Of a stretch of 64,000 bases of DNA, positions 46,701 through 57,791 are shown piece by piece. The stretch spans positions 155,703,547-155,767,546 of the forward strand of contig BTPG01000003.1 of NCBI GenBank assembly GCA_036245525.1, written 5' to 3'. Source of the stretch: Semisulcospira habei (lineage: Eukaryota > Mollusca > Gastropoda > Semisulcospiridae). A model generated the notes under the pieces. That model ran no database searches, was not told the origin of the DNA, and saw nothing but the letters and a program-made list of their open reading frames with translations. The first letter of the stretch is position 1. Every line of letters starts with the position of its first letter. The position numbers and the translations under genes are program-made.

Positions 46701-47454
46701 GCCTTAACTGGGCGAGACACCCGAGACAGTCTCGAGAGATAAACAATTGGAGAATACAAATCACAACAAAACAAACAAAAAAACAATTTTTTTTTTAAAT
46801 CGATCTCAAAATTACGGCAATTTTGGCAATGTCCTATCATTGACCCGCCACCGGCCCACCATCTCAAAACACCCTGATGATTTCAAAATAAAATGACTAT
46901 GTCCAATGCGGCATAATCAATTTGATTGAATTTGTATTTTCTCATTGTTTATCTCTCTCATCATTGTCACCATCAGCACCTAAAACCTTCACAATTAAAA
47001 ATAAGACAACATTAAGTACCTACCTTGTTACATGCCAACAACAACAAAAAGTAAATTAATAGGTTACCTTTAACTGACAAGTAACTTTAAAGTTACTTTA
47101 GAGGTTTTTATAAGTTAGTTGTCATAAGTTTTTATAAGTAACTTAAAACAAGTTCTTATAATATAAGTGTCTTATCATAAGTTTTTATAAGTTCTTGACT
47201 TAAGTCAACAAGATACTCGGACAGATTTGACAAGTTACAAAGACAAAAAAAAAAATCAGTAATATTCTGGTGGTGGAGCTGATGTTGTCCAATATGCAGG
47301 CATGTACGGTGTGATATCTCTCTGTCAAGTGTATGACAGAAATAATGAACGATTACCAAAACTGATCTTTACTTGCTTAAAAGTCTTGGACTTTTTCCAT
47401 TGTTTCTTTTACCCCAATTTTCTTCCCTTCCTCTAAAAAAAGATGCCTTTAAAA
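46701..47454. other. AT-rich, hairpin-free, unassigned
   Basis: Contains short reiterated ataagtttttataagt words (47100-47200). No exon recognised. It may be the far side of the element interrupted by the L2-like LINE, but this is inference. Confidence 0.45.
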
Positions 47455-47867
47455 AGTAATAATAATTACGGTATTTATAATGCGCTTATCTTATCATAAT
47501 TATAACTCTAAGCACGCACTCACAACTCGCGAACGCATGCACACGCTATAGACAATGACTCACATACCACGAATACATTACGACATTCAGCTTGGGGTGG
47601 GGAGTGTGGTGATATAGTGCTAGAACTGTTGAAAGAGGTGAGTTCTGAGGGCGGACTGGAAGGAGGAAAGAGAGTGTTTCTGATGGAGAGAGAGTGGGAG
47701 AGTGTTCCAGGTGGATGGACCATAGACAGACAAGGAGCGGGGGCTGAACGTTTGGTGCGGGGGATGTGGAGGCGAAGAGAGTCAGAGGCAGAGCGGAGGG
47801 AACGGGAAGGAGTGTAGGGGTGAAGTAAGTTGGAGAGATAGGTAGGAGCGCAGTTGTTCAGGGATTT

Positions 47868-48272
47868 TTAGCAGAGAGACAGAATCTTGTATTGAATGCG
47901 TTGGGGGATGGGGAGCCAGTGAAGGAGTTTGAGCAGGGGAGTGATGTGGTCGGATTTTTTCTTTCTGAGGACGAGGTGGGCAGCATTGTTCTGGACGTGC
48001 TGGAGAGTGAAAGTGGTGGAGTGAGGGAGGCCGGAAAGGAGAGAGTTGCAATAGTCAATGTGAGATAAGATAAGAGAGACAGCAAGTTTGGTGACAGCCT
48101 CGGTGGTGAGGTATTTTATGATCTGACTGATGCGACGGAGGTGGAAATAGCATGCCTGGGCCGTGGCGGAGACAAAGCTGGTCATGGAAAGAGAGGAATT
48201 GAGGATAACGCTGAGATTCTTGGCCGAGTCAGAGAGGGAGATGGGGGTTCTGTCGAGTTGAAGGTGGAGCAA
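47868..48272 (-). pseudogene. L2-like LINE: thumb and C-terminal part
   Basis: 134 open codons including SLSDSAKNLSVILNSSLS, LSHIDYCNSLLSGLPHSTT and PLLKLLHWLPIPQRIQYKIL, the C-terminal signature of L2/Crack-like RTs. A stop replaces the codon after LSLC; remaining codons (VYGPSTWNTLP-type) are in other frames to about 47620. Confidence 0.85.
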
Positions 48273-48768
48273 GAAAGTTTCTGGCGAGTGCCTACTAGCA
48301 TGGCTTCCGTTTTGTCATCGTTCAGTTTAAGCTTGTTTGCTGTCATCCAGTTTTTCACGTCTTCGTAGCAGTCAGCCGTGCGAGTCAGTAGTGACTGAGT
48401 GTTGTCGAGTTTGTCTTTGTCTAGTAGTTGTGAGTCGTCAGCGTAGAGGTGGTGGTGTATGTGATGAGACTGGATGATGATGAACAGGGGAGAGGTGTAG
48501 AGTGTGAAAAGAACCAGGCCCAGGACGGACCCCTGTGGAACTCCGCAGGAGAGCCTGACTGTGTTGGAGGAGACGCCGTCGATGGTGACGGACTGCTGTC
48601 TGTTGGAGAGGTAGGAGAGGAACCAGGAGTGAGCAGAGTCAGTGATGCTGAAGGAGTGGTGAAGAAGGTGGAGGATGATAGAGTGGTCTATAGTGTCGAA
48701 GGCGGCGGAGAGATCGAGTAGCGTAAGAAGGGAGATGTTGCCCGAGTCGGTGGAAAGGAGCAGGTCGT

Positions 48769-50061
48769 TTAGGATATGTAGAAATGCTGTTTCAGTGCTG
48801 TGATGTTTGCGATAGGCAGATTGGAAGGGACTGAGGAGGTTGTTGTCGGCAAGGTGGAGGTTGACCTGGTTGAGAACAACCTTCTCAAGAAGCTTGGACA
48901 GGAAAGAGAGATTGGAGACTGGGCGATAGTTCTTGAGATCGTTTGGGTCGAAGCTGTGTTTTTTTTTAGGAGTAGACGGACGATGGCGGACTTGAAGATA
49001 TCGGGGACGGAGCCATTCTCTAGAGATGTGTTGATGATGTCGGTAATGAAGGGCAGAAGTTTTGGAAGGCCGTCCCGGTAGAGAGAAGCTGGGAGGGGGT
49101 CTAGTTCACAGGTTTTAAAAGGCATGGACTTTATGGTCTTGAGGACTTCATCCTGAGAGACGGAGCGGAAGGACGAGAGGGGAGTGCCGGAAAAAGCGGG
49201 GTCGGGAGGGCAAGGCGGAGAAGGCAGAGTATCGAGTGTGTTGCGCAGAGTTTGGATTTTGTCGGAAAAATAGATGGAAAAAGCGGACGGGAGTTCTTCT
49301 TTGCTGTGTTTGTTGAGGAGAGGAGAGTCTTTAAAAGTGCCTAGGAGTGTGTTCATGGTAGCGTAGAGGGTTTTAGAAGAAGTGGATTCCATGATTTTGT
49401 TTTGAAGGTGTTTACGTTTGGAGTCGGAGATCATTCTGCAGACTTTGGATCTGGTGGTTTGGAAGATCTGTCTGTGAACGGTGAGATCGGATGAGCGCCA
49501 GCGGTGTTCCGCTTGTCGGCGCTTGCGCTTGGCCTCAGCTATGTCAGTGAGCCAGGGGGAGGGGAGTCGGTTGGGTATGGAGCAGGTGGTGACAGGGGCG
49601 TGGGTGTCTAGGAGTTTTCGAAGGGAGGAATCGAAATGGGATGCAAGATCAGGAGAGGGGGCGGGGTCCAAGAGAAGGTCAACAGCTTCGTCGAAGAAGC
49701 TCTCTCTGTTGACAGATTTTAGTTTGTGACGAGAGACAAGGAGCTTGGGTTTTTTTCGGGGGAGGTAGGTTGAGGGAGACGAGAATAGCGAGGTGTCAGA
49801 GGGGAGCACAGAGGAGGTGTCAGAGTTGAGAAAGAGTTGATCGGAGGTGCGGGTGATGATCCAGTCAAGGGTGTGGCCGAGTCGGTGGGTGGGTTTAGTG
49901 ATGTGTTGTGTAAGATTGTGGTTTGAAAGTGACGTGCAAAGGCGTTTTGTGTCAGGGTGGTCGGGTTTGTCGAAGTAGAAGTTGAAGTCACCAAGAAGGA
50001 TGTGTTTTCCGGGTCGTGTGCTGTAGTGGTCGAGGAGGAGGTCAAACTCGGTGAGGAACAT
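48769..50061 (-). pseudogene. L2-like LINE: endonuclease end, connector, start of RT
   Basis: 430 open codons from the ATG at 50061. HILLGDFNFYF and LGHTLDWIITRTSD are the GDFN and late catalytic motifs of an APE-type endonuclease. The connector (SFFDEAVDLLLDPAPSPDL) and the DPLPASLYRDGLPKLLPFIT region follow. The RT frame is lost at a poly-A run near 48960; downstream RT motifs (DLSAAFDTIDHSI, CGVPQGSVLG, YADDSQLLDKD) are readable in another frame between about 48950 and 48400. Confidence 0.85.
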
Positions 50062-50409
50062 GGAGTTTGTGAGTTTGTTTTGAGAACTTGGTGGGGGGCG
50101 ATAGATACATGAGAAGATGAGGGACTGGCCAGGGAGCGTTGCTACGGCGTCGACAGATTCAAAAGAGGGATGAGCAAAAGGGAGAGACTGAGAGAAGAGA
50201 GGTGAGCAGAAAGACAGTCTCTGTAGATGATGGCAATGCCAACCCCTCTGGAAGCACGCGGGAAGGAGGCCAGGCGGTAGCTACTCGGAGTGACGCTGGC
50301 GATGATGGGTTCGCCGCCACGTTTTGGTGATAACGACAACATCTAGGTCATTGTCTAGAATAAAATCTGAAATCACGTTGGCTTTGCCATCTCTGCAGAC
50401 AGACACAGT

Positions 50410-50840
50410 TTTAGGTTGGATGAGGCAGAAGAGGAAGAGGGGGAAGAAACGGAGGAAGAAGAGGACAAAGGAGGAAGAGGGTGGGGAGAGGGGAAAGAGG
50501 ATGGAGGGGGGAAAGAGAAAGGAGGGGGAGAGGGGGAGGAGGAAGAGGCGGGAAAGGAGAACCGGGCAAGAAAGAGGATGCGAGAAGAGGGTGAGGGGGG
50601 AGGGGAGAGGGTAAGAGGGGGAGGAAGGGGAGTAGGATAAGATGAGGAAGAGGGAGGGGGAGGGTGAAGGGGAGGAGAAAGGGGGAGGAAAGGACAAGGA
50701 AGAAAAAGCAGGCGAAGGAGGAGGGGGTGAGGGAGGGAGGGGAGGGGGCGGCCGAGGAGAGCAGGGAGTGGTAGATGAAGAAGAGAGGAGAAGAAATGGG
50801 AGAAGAAGGATGGGAGGCGGAGGGGGTGAAAGGGCATTGG
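50410..50840. repeat. Polypurine/polypyrimidine tract in the LINE 5' region
   Basis: Over 400 bp of nearly pure A/G on the + strand (CT-rich on the LINE sense strand). The long Pro/Ser/Leu-rich frames across it are probably artefacts. Confidence 0.9.
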
Positions 50841-51089
50841 AAAAGGGGAAGAAGTGCGTGGTTGTGTGTGTGGTGGTGCGTCCTGCCTTCTGCTAATTCC
50901 GCCCCTGTGGCCTCTCTTTCGTGATCGGAAGCTGCGTAAGACATCTGCAACACTGTCGGCGGCTCCGGCCATGCAGTAGGTGGCATGGTGACATAGAGAT
51001 AGCAGTTGTTGGTGTGTGTATCTGATGAGCATGATTGTTTGTGAGGACAAGAAAAAGAAAGACGGGAAGAGGGTGCAGTAGGGTGTGTG

Positions 51090-51092
51090 AGT

Positions 51093-51126
<34 letters not shown>

Positions 51127-51141
51127 ATGTGTGTGTGTACC

Positions 51142-51174
<33 letters not shown>

Positions 51175-51195
51175 CAGTGTGTGTGTGTGTGTGTG
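51090..51195. repeat. (GT)n microsatellite in the LINE 5' region
   Basis: Three GT blocks separated by catgtg, accggt and gccagt. Confidence 0.95.
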
Positions 51196-51775
51196 GTAAG
51201 AAAGCGATGCTGATAACAAGCAAATCTTGACCAACACTGAAAGGGCGAAATGGATACGGGGGAAAATTAACAACCAGCAGACAATCCCAGCCAGTCAGCG
51301 GCGAGATCAGAAAAAGGCGCTGAAGTGGGGAGGGCGAGATGGCGACATGAGATTAAAAAAAAAATAATTGGGGCGGCACATGTAAAACCAATAGGACGGT
51401 AGGAAAACGAAAAACCAAGGAACAGATGCAACCGCGGGAGGCACACACACTCACGCAGTAGACATTTCACACACTAGCATGCGGCACATAAAAACAGGGC
51501 AGTGGAAAGGCCCCGCAGACCCACGCTGCGGAAGAGACAAAATGGTGACGTAAACAAAGTTGAAACGACAGACACTATTCAATACCATACCACTTGAACA
51601 GCAACCAGATCCGATGAAAAAACAAGCATACAATCCTCATCAGTGCACTCTTATATGATACTCAGCAGAATTTCAGCACACGTAAACACAGTACATCCAA
51701 CGCAAAACCACGAAAACACTGGGAGCAAAAAAACACATGGTGGTCGCACAAACAAGATGGTGCCCAAATGGCGCT

Positions 51776-52316
51776 TTAGTTCTTCAACATTCACGGGTTG
51801 ACTACACATTTTATTCTGAATTTGAGACTTCTCTTTTTTGTAAATGGTCAAATCATCCTGCACTCTGTTAAATTCATCATCGTCAATTCTAATGTCCTCC
51901 AACGCTTTACTGATAATAAGTTTTATACTACTCAGTTTTGCACCAGTGAGCGTACTCAATGCTTCATGTTTTGCAACTTCTTATCTTTTGTTAAGGGCTT
52001 CCAAAGCAAACCATGCCAGACATGTGGCAATGCTAACACCCTCAATAGCAATTACAATTATACTACCAATTCCCGTCGCAAACAGAGCTATACCCCCTAC
52101 AGAACATCCAGCTGAAACCACACCCACAGCCATTGATGTGTTTTGTACAGAATTGAAAACTGTGCTATACCATCTTTTACACCTGGAGTATTTTTCCTCT
52201 TCACCTTCCAAATACTTCAACGCGTCTGTAATATTTATTAATCGGAATGAGTCTGCCTGTAATGTTTTATCAGCCACAATCGGCTCAGGGGATAGTTGCG
52301 AATACAAGTTTACCAT
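51776..52316 (-). pseudogene. Polinton-like gene a: hydrophobic plus helical protein
   Basis: ATG at 52316. About 111 codons run to an in-frame TAA (51983-51981), after which the same frame stays open to the LINE border at about 51776. The N-terminus is polar. A glycine/alanine-rich hydrophobic stretch (TSMAVGVVSAGCSVGGIALF onwards, about residues 60-105) could span or insert in a membrane. After the stop a helical KLSSIKLIISKALED segment and DDDEFNRVQDDLTIYKKEK follow. The layout resembles small membrane-interacting virion proteins of large DNA transposon-viruses, but I cannot name a family. Its C-terminus is cut by the LINE. Confidence 0.6.
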
Positions 52317-52342
52317 TTTTTATGACAATTTTTAAAAAAAAT

Positions 52343-53218
52343 TTAATCAGCAATTAAAATTTGCAACTCTTCAAGAGTAAACAATTTGCTGGCATAATAA
52401 AATAAAACAAGATGTATGTGTTTCACGTTTTTGTAACTTAGATAAACTAGAGTTGTTTTATCGATTACTATTTTAACAGCAATATTACTACTTGATACAT
52501 CTATAGCTACACCTTTTCTAATAACGATAAAGACCTTTGTTGACTCTACTACTGAGTTATCCCACGTAAGTTTGATTCCCTGTGTGATATCTGCTTCTTT
52601 AACACCCTCTAAAGATCTCATAATAATTTCAAATACTATTGTCGCTTCTCTAGCAATGGTAAAGTTTATTGGCACAAACACAACAGAAGTATCTGATCTA
52701 CCCTTTCTATTTGTAAGAAGATACCTTCGTTTCTCATACTCTTGCACCTTTAATTTATCTCTGCTATTGTTGTCTTTGGAAAAGCTTGGAACAATACTCA
52801 CAAGCAACAGCCCAGAGTTAACAACTTTCCTGATTACTAAGGCTCCTTCATCAGTATATACATAAGGACTAATAAATTCAATCTTTATGTCCCAGTCAAT
52901 TGTGCATGCAGGTGTAGTAGCAGGAACAACTTGCCACTTATTACCCACATGTTTTAAGATGTAGAGCACATTATTTATAGGAGTAGGTACAGTAACATCA
53001 TGAAGCTGACCAAGTTTAGGAATTGGTCTTTCAGTGCCATATTTTCATGTCATTGATTACTTTTCGCTTGTATAAGCCATAGGAATCAAGTTCATGACCA
53101 TACACTTCTCTCTATTCTCCTTCTTTATCAAAACCCTGCACATCAGCCAAATCATTTAACTCTGTTACTGGACACGCAACTGGTATAATTCTTGGTTTTG
53201 GACCAAGAGCACTCATTT
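52343..53218 (-). pseudogene. Polinton-like gene b: unknown, about 290 codons
   Basis: It starts at an ATG at 53216 (MSALGPKPRIIPVACPVTEL), has a TAG at about 53125 and a frameshift near 53040, then an open frame to the stop at 52343. The last 209 codons are beta-rich in composition (alternating Val/Ile/Thr and polar residues, for example TKVFIVIRKGVAIDVSSSNI) and end in a Leu/Glu helix. No catalytic motif seen. A virion structural role is possible by position only. Confidence 0.55.
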
Positions 53219-53272
53219 TTATTTAACAAAAATAAAATTTATTTAACTTCTAACATAACACTAAAATCATGC

Positions 53273-53491
53273 ATCAGGACTGATTTTGTCATCCTGATTA
53301 GTTACAGATAAACATAGTGATTCAAAGAAACTGGAACCTAATTTTTTATATTGTAAATTAGGAAATCTAACAACCATACTTTCACAATAGGGAGCAGTTC
53401 CAGTCGGCACACATCTTTACAAAATTGAAGGCTTTTCATTATTGACAGGACTTCTTCCAGTTATTTTATCTTTTCTTGCCGTCACTGTCAT
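53273..53491 (-). pseudogene. Polinton-like gene c: small, one stop
   Basis: ATG at about 53491 (MTVTARKDKITGRSPVNNEK), TAA after 24 codons, then the same frame remains open for about 48 codons (including MVVRFPNLQYKKLGSSFFES) to TGA. It abuts gene d with 4 bp spacing, which suggests an operon-like layout. Unknown function. Confidence 0.4.
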
Positions 53492-53495
53492 TGTC

Positions 53496-53804
53496 CTATT
53501 TTTTTATATCTATTTCCCATGCCCAATCTTCACCCATATTACTTTGCCTCCCCAGTCCTATTAAACCAATTAAAGTTACAAGATTATCCAAAATTGTAGG
53601 CTGACTACCTTCAGGAAATTCTAATGTAACAAGTAAGCTAGTTGGATTTAAAGTTGCTTTACTTTTTAATTTAGTTAGAAACCAGTTAGCTAAAGTACAA
53701 AAGTCATAATACCCAGATAGTATAAAGTGTTTATCAGTGTCACTATAACTTACAAAATAACTTGTATCATCTGTTACATTAAACCACTTTGTAGAAGATT
53801 TCAT
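53496..53804 (-). CDS. Polinton-like gene d: small unknown protein, open
   Basis: 102 codons without a stop. It is polar and aromatic-rich at first (STKWFNVTDDTSYFVSYSD), then LLVTLEFPEGSQPTILDNLV and a hydrophobic GLIGLG. It is divergent from gene e across a 120-bp AT-rich gap that probably carries promoters for both. No family recognised. Confidence 0.5.
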   Translation of the reverse strand: MKSSTKWFNVTDDTSYFVSYSDTDKHFILSGYYDFCTLANWFLTKLKSKATLNPTSLLVTLEFPEGSQPTILDNLVTLIGLIGLGRQSNMGEDWAWEIDIKK

Positions 53805-53924
53805 AGATAGCTACAGCCTTGTTACCATCACGATTATCAATCCCATTAGTTAACATTACTGGTTTGCTTGTATCAAGATTTGTTAATGTAAAATATTTTT
53901 TAATTATCTCATAAAAAAAGCATA

Positions 53925-54866
53925 ATGGAATTTAAATCACCAACAATTGTTACTACAAACGCGTTTCAATTTAATGTAGATGCCAAGTACAATGTCACAC
54001 CTACTTATGACCAGAAAATAATTCAACTAAATCAGCTTGATATAGCTGTGTCTGAAGGAGATTTATTTCAAGTAAAGGTTCCAAATCCGTATCAACAATA
54101 CATAAACCCGCCAATAACAGATGATTCAACTGCAAGAAAGTGGCTCTCAAGCCCACTACAGATGTTCCAAAACCAGCTTAGCTTTGCTATACTATGTTCA
54201 ACTACTGGATGTGGTGTTTCTTTTACAGACCACTTGAATCACTCAAACAAACTGATTAGGTCTGTGTATCGTTTCCACACGTATTACCAGCTTAGAAGAA
54301 TACTGTCAGAACTCCATGCCCCACTGCCCACTGAATCTAGTTTCAACAGGTATAACAACCCCATGGATATAAAGGCATTTTAATGCATCTGTAATGAATT
54401 TAACATCAGCTCTAAGTATGACTTTACACAAAAACTTGATGATCACCATGGCATGGGTACATTGTATTATGCTATGAGTCACAGACAATACCCTCAAAAT
54501 TACTGGCCTCCCTACTCTTCATTCTCATCAAAATCTGAAATCTGGTTAGGTTCAATTGAACAGAAACAGTCTAATGCCTGGACCACATTTATTTTAGACA
54601 GGAGTGACGTGTTTACTCAAGCAGGAGTCAAACACATAAATGAATCTATCAGAACGTATGTGTGGTGTATACTAGGAGCACAAGCTCAAACAAAATCTAA
54701 CATGTTAAACGGGAGTGGCAAATTTGAAGCACAAAAACAATTTCTTGCTAACCTGGAAGACTCAATAAATTCGGTGGTAGATCTTCCATCAAGCATACAA
54801 CACTACCAAGACATTCTCAGATATGACAGATCAAAAGTTGACTTTATAGTTGGCATTGGGTTATAA
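53925..54866 (+). pseudogene. Polinton-like gene e: putative virion protein
   Basis: A single frame from the ATG at 53925 to TAA at 54864-54866, interrupted once by TAA at 54381-54383; about 313 codons in all. The N-terminus includes NAFQFNVDAKYNVTPTYDQK, then NPYQQYINPPITDDSTARKW and QNQLSFAILCSTTGCGVSF; the second part is helical (KFEAQKQFLANLEDSINSVV). It matches, by general recollection, a family that accompanies capsid genes in invertebrate Polinton-like elements. A minor capsid or other structural role is inference. Confidence 0.55.
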
Positions 54867-54978
54867 ATGTTGCCATCTGACCTTCAGCTTCAAATGGGGA
54901 GAATAAAAAAAAAATTATAATAATGAAATAATTGTTGCAGGGCGTGATCAGAAATTAGGTCTTAATCAAACAGTAAAC

Positions 54979-55221
54979 TTGAGCCCAACAACAACACACC
55001 TACAGGCACTGCTTGCGCTAAAACCATTAATAATGCCAGTAACACGAGTCACGTCATCGTCTGTACAGATAGTAACAACCCTGGCCCTGACTACCCTACA
55101 GTCGGTAATCCCGGCACCAGCCCCTGCCTCAATCCCGGTAAACACACATGAGTCAGAGAGAACTGCATTGGTAATAGGCCTTACTGGATTAGGGATATTA
55201 CTTCTTTACCTGTTTCATTAA
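54979..55221 (+). CDS. Polinton-like gene f: small C-terminally anchored protein
   Basis: 80 codons ending with ALVIGLTGLGILLLYLFH, a single C-terminal hydrophobic helix, preceded by a Thr/Pro/Ala-rich stretch. It converges with gene g (29 bp between stops). The upstream frame may be longer: readable sequence exists before the first ATG-like start, but with stops. Confidence 0.4.
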   Translation: MSPTTTHLQALLALKPLIMPVTRVTSSSVQIVTTLALTTLQSVIPAPAPASIPVNTHESERTALVIGLTGLGILLLYLFH

Positions 55222-55250
55222 ATACCCCACTATTAACCCTCCTACTGTCA

Positions 55251-56117
55251 CTAAAAAGACCACACATGCTCCGCCATAAACCCTACTTCCTTTGCTGCTG
55301 TACTGATCAGCCAACTGACAACACTCCCTATTATGCCAGGCAAAGCATCCATTGCTTTTACAGCTAATTTTTGAAGCAAGTCTGATATGTGTGAAAGTTG
55401 TTTCTGTACCCACGTCTGTAAATCTTTTGGGTCAGTTGGGGTTGGAGGTGCCAGAGCCGGGGCTGAGCCACTACCCCTTGTTACAGCCAACACTACAGTA
55501 CTTATAATAAATCCAAGAGCAGTAATTAAACTTGCAATAGTGATACCCTGCTCTCTGAAAAGTGTTTTCAATCTCTCAGCCAAAGTTGTGTCTTCGCGAA
55601 GTATTTTCTGAATAGTTTCTCTAATCCTGTTGACCTGTGTTTTCAGTTTTTCTTTTCCTATTTCAACTACTTCTAGCCTCGCTGATCTTTTTATTTGCAA
55701 ATCATTTAATCTGTGTTGTATTCTTTCTTTCATTTCTGTGTCAATATTCTCATCGTCTGCTTTATCCAGTTTGTTTTTTTCTCTTTCTATGTGTTTATCA
55801 AGCTCACCTAGTTTGGCTACATTATTCACCAGCTCACCTCTGATTGTCTGCAGTGATTTATCCAACCCCATTATTTCCCGTATGGACAAAGGAGAATCAT
55901 ATATTGTTTTCATAGCCTTATTTATTTGTCCTTTGGTAAATGAGGTTTCTTGTACTACCTTGTTTGCTATTTCTGGCATGCTTATTACTGCTGCCATTTC
56001 AATTTCTTGTCCCATTGGCAACCTTGTTTGCACGTCATGAAGGGCAGTAACAATTTGTGGTGGTACCGGAGGCGCAAGTGGACCGGGTGTGCCCCCAATA
56101 CCAAGATACCTTGACAA
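55251..56117 (-). CDS. Polinton-like gene g: coiled coil with hydrophobic C-terminal region
   Basis: 288 codons, open. Residues 1-25 are Gly/Pro-rich (GIGGTPGPLAPPVPPQIVTA). About 60-165 form a charged coiled coil (ELDKHIEREKNKLDKADDEN, KERIQHRLNDLQIKRSARLE). RTLFREQGITIASLI-like sequence leads into a hydrophobic GFIISTVVLAVT helix at about 205-220. A Pro/Ala linker and an amphipathic region with ALPGIIGSVVSWLIS follow. The pattern suggests a membrane-active virion or core protein. The ATG at 56117 is in a frame that stays open upstream for about ten codons, so the original start may have been further up and linked to gene h. Confidence 0.55.
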   Translation of the reverse strand: MSRYLGIGGTPGPLAPPVPPQIVTALHDVQTRLPMGQEIEMAAVISMPEIANKVVQETSFTKGQINKAMKTIYDSPLSIREIMGLDKSLQTIRGELVNNVAKLGELDKHIEREKNKLDKADDENIDTEMKERIQHRLNDLQIKRSARLEVVEIGKEKLKTQVNRIRETIQKILREDTTLAERLKTLFREQGITIASLITALGFIISTVVLAVTRGSGSAPALAPPTPTDPKDLQTWVQKQLSHISDLLQKLAVKAMDALPGIIGSVVSWLISTAAKEVGFMAEHVWSF

Positions 56118-56166
56118 GCCAGTATTACCACCAACTTCACCTTTAATTGTACTTAAAGCTCTAAAC

Positions 56167-56424
56167 TTAGAAGGGTTGTTTATGGGTTAGATGTACTTTC
56201 CCTTTGTCTTTATTTACAAATAAGTGACCTTTATCATATTCAAACTGATTAGGATCTATTACATCTGAGCGGGCACCAACACTATTATAAAATGAGTTTA
56301 ATTTGCTTTGTAAAAGTTCTTGTTGCAAACTAAAAGTATTCCTTGTACCAGACATATCTGTTGTACTACCAAAATTATACATGTCTTCTATTTCAATATC
56401 ATGATCAAATCTTCCCTCTGCCAT
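56167..56424 (-). CDS. Polinton-like gene h: small acidic protein
   Basis: 85 codons (MAEGRFDHDIEIEDMYNFGS onwards), with QQELLQSKLNSFYNSVG in the middle. The end overlaps the start region of gene g's readable frame by a few codons, so h and g may once have been one ORF split by a frameshift. Divergent from the capsid gene across about 40 bp. Unknown function. Confidence 0.45.
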   Translation of the reverse strand: MAEGRFDHDIEIEDMYNFGSTTDMSGTRNTFSLQQELLQSKLNSFYNSVGARSDVIDPNQFEYDKGHLFVNKDKGKVHLTHKQPF

Positions 56425-56461
56425 TGTTTTTATTGATTTAATTTTTTATTTTTGCATAAAA

Positions 56462-57770
56462 CAATGTCCTACGGATTGAAGTTAGACCCATACAGAAACT
56501 ATGTGAACCTCTTGGAGTTAAGGGCATTAGGCAATCAATTGTTATTACAAACAATCCGAGTACTATAGACCAGATCCAAACTCTTACTGTCAAGTTTCCA
56601 AACCTAGGGCCCAGTGATGTTATTGTTCCTGGTACTGCACGCCTTGCTTTTAATATCGAACTTTCATCAGAATCAGATGCAAACAAAACACTAGTTGACA
56701 ATCGTTACAGAGCAATTATTAGAACTATTAAAGTTAAACTTGAAGGCCAGGAAGTGTTTAGTCTTGATGATGCTGATGTGATCTAGACTGTATTTACCAA
56801 TGCATACAGTCTGATAACATTGCCAAACTCAGAATCAATGCAAAAGATAAATCAACAACAGCAGTCAAGGATGTTATTATGGCAGAAACATATGGAAACA
56901 GATTTTACATTCCACTTGAATTCGAAATCCTAACAGCACATTTGCCTTATTACCAAGAAGCACTGAATGACCATCTAAGCTTTGAACTAACCTTCAATGA
57001 CTACTCCAAAGTTATAAAATCATCTGATCTCAATGCAAGACACAAGATCTCTAACATTTCCTTGGAATATGAAATTGTCACACATGCTCATCTAGCTACT
57101 CTCATTCAAAATCAGTACAAGACAAAACTGCCGATTTATTATGACCGTATAATAAGACACAGTTTGATGCATAAAGACAAAAGCGATCCAATGTGGAATA
57201 TCAACCTGAACACACCTGCTAGGTCATTGGACACGTCCTGAGAAAGCCTTGTTGCTGTCGGGACGTTAAGCAATGTACAATCAATCAATCATTAGGTCAT
57301 TGGAAGGCATTATTATGTTGTTTGTTGAACCTGGAAGTCCATTCAAATGAGATTCAGAAAAATTCTACAATCCAAAGATTACTCATTTATCCTGTACAAT
57401 TGAAGGGCGTCCTAATCAGGTGTATGCTTCAGGTATGCTGCATTACCAACACTACGATGAGATCATAAAATGGTCAGGTGGAAGACTTAGAGAAAAAGCA
57501 GCAAACATGGCATGCAAAGATCTGCATTTGTATGATGTAAGGATTGGCCAATACCTTACAAACAAGTATGCTCTCTGGCTAGACCTACATAGTACAGATG
57601 ACGACTACCTACATGGGTCAGGTTGTACTGTTGAAAACGGCAGTAACGGAATTACAATCCAGATACAAAAAAGGCTGAAACCACTGGAGCAATAAATATA
57701 TACCTGTATCTGATTTATGATGCACAACTGAACATTCAAGAAAGCAGACTAAGTGGTCACGTGTATTTTT
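56462..57770 (+). pseudogene. Probable Polinton-like major capsid protein, broken
   Basis: Coding sequence readable across three frames: TAG at 56784-56786, a frameshift near 56800, a 62-bp SINE tail plus 11-bp duplication at 57231-57303, a stop near 57350 and a poly-A frameshift near 57670. Motifs in order are LTVKFPNLGPSDVIVPGTAR, KVKLEGQEVFSLDD, YGNRFYIPLEFEILTAHLPY, LSFELTFNDYSKVI, PMWNINLNTPARS and NKYALWLDLHSTDDDYLHGS. The length (about 400 codons), beta-rich make-up and position between virion-like genes and the ATPase fit the double jelly-roll capsid gene of this group. That assignment is from recollection of the family and gene order, not a fold search. It is not functional as it stands. 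Confidence 0.62.
57231..57292 (+). mobile_element. SINE 3' fragment in the capsid gene, with TSD
   Basis: 62 bp with tcgggacgttaagcaatgt and (AATC)n, inserted between exact direct repeats taggtcattgg (57220-57230 and 57293-57303). Severely 5'-truncated SINE or LINE tail. Confidence 0.85.
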
Positions 57771-57791
57771 TAAATTATATTGTGTTTTAAA

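Larger units (their letters stand above)
47455..51775 (-). mobile_element. L2-like LINE, near full length, degenerate
   Basis: On the - strand the element starts at about 51775 (gcgccatttgggcaccatc) and has a 5' region with (GT)n and a 400-bp pyrimidine tract. An endonuclease region follows (NDLDVVVITKTW near 50330; HILLGDFNFYF and LDWIITRTSD near 49990-49850), then connector and RT. It ends at 47455 in the same gcgcattataaataccg(taat)n tail as the copy at 39298. Several frameshifts break it: near 50320, at a poly-A run near 48960, and near 48270. The two copies are highly similar over their shared 2.4 kb. Confidence 0.87.

Noticed and set aside
47617..49081. Forward-strand ORFs with Gly/Glu/Val-rich proteins
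   Set aside because: Antisense shadows of the - strand L2-like LINE.
50373..51223. Long Pro/Ser/Leu-rich ORFs on the - strand
   Set aside because: They span a polypyrimidine tract and (GT)n in the LINE 5' region; composition explains their length. A short ORF1 start near 50980 cannot be excluded.
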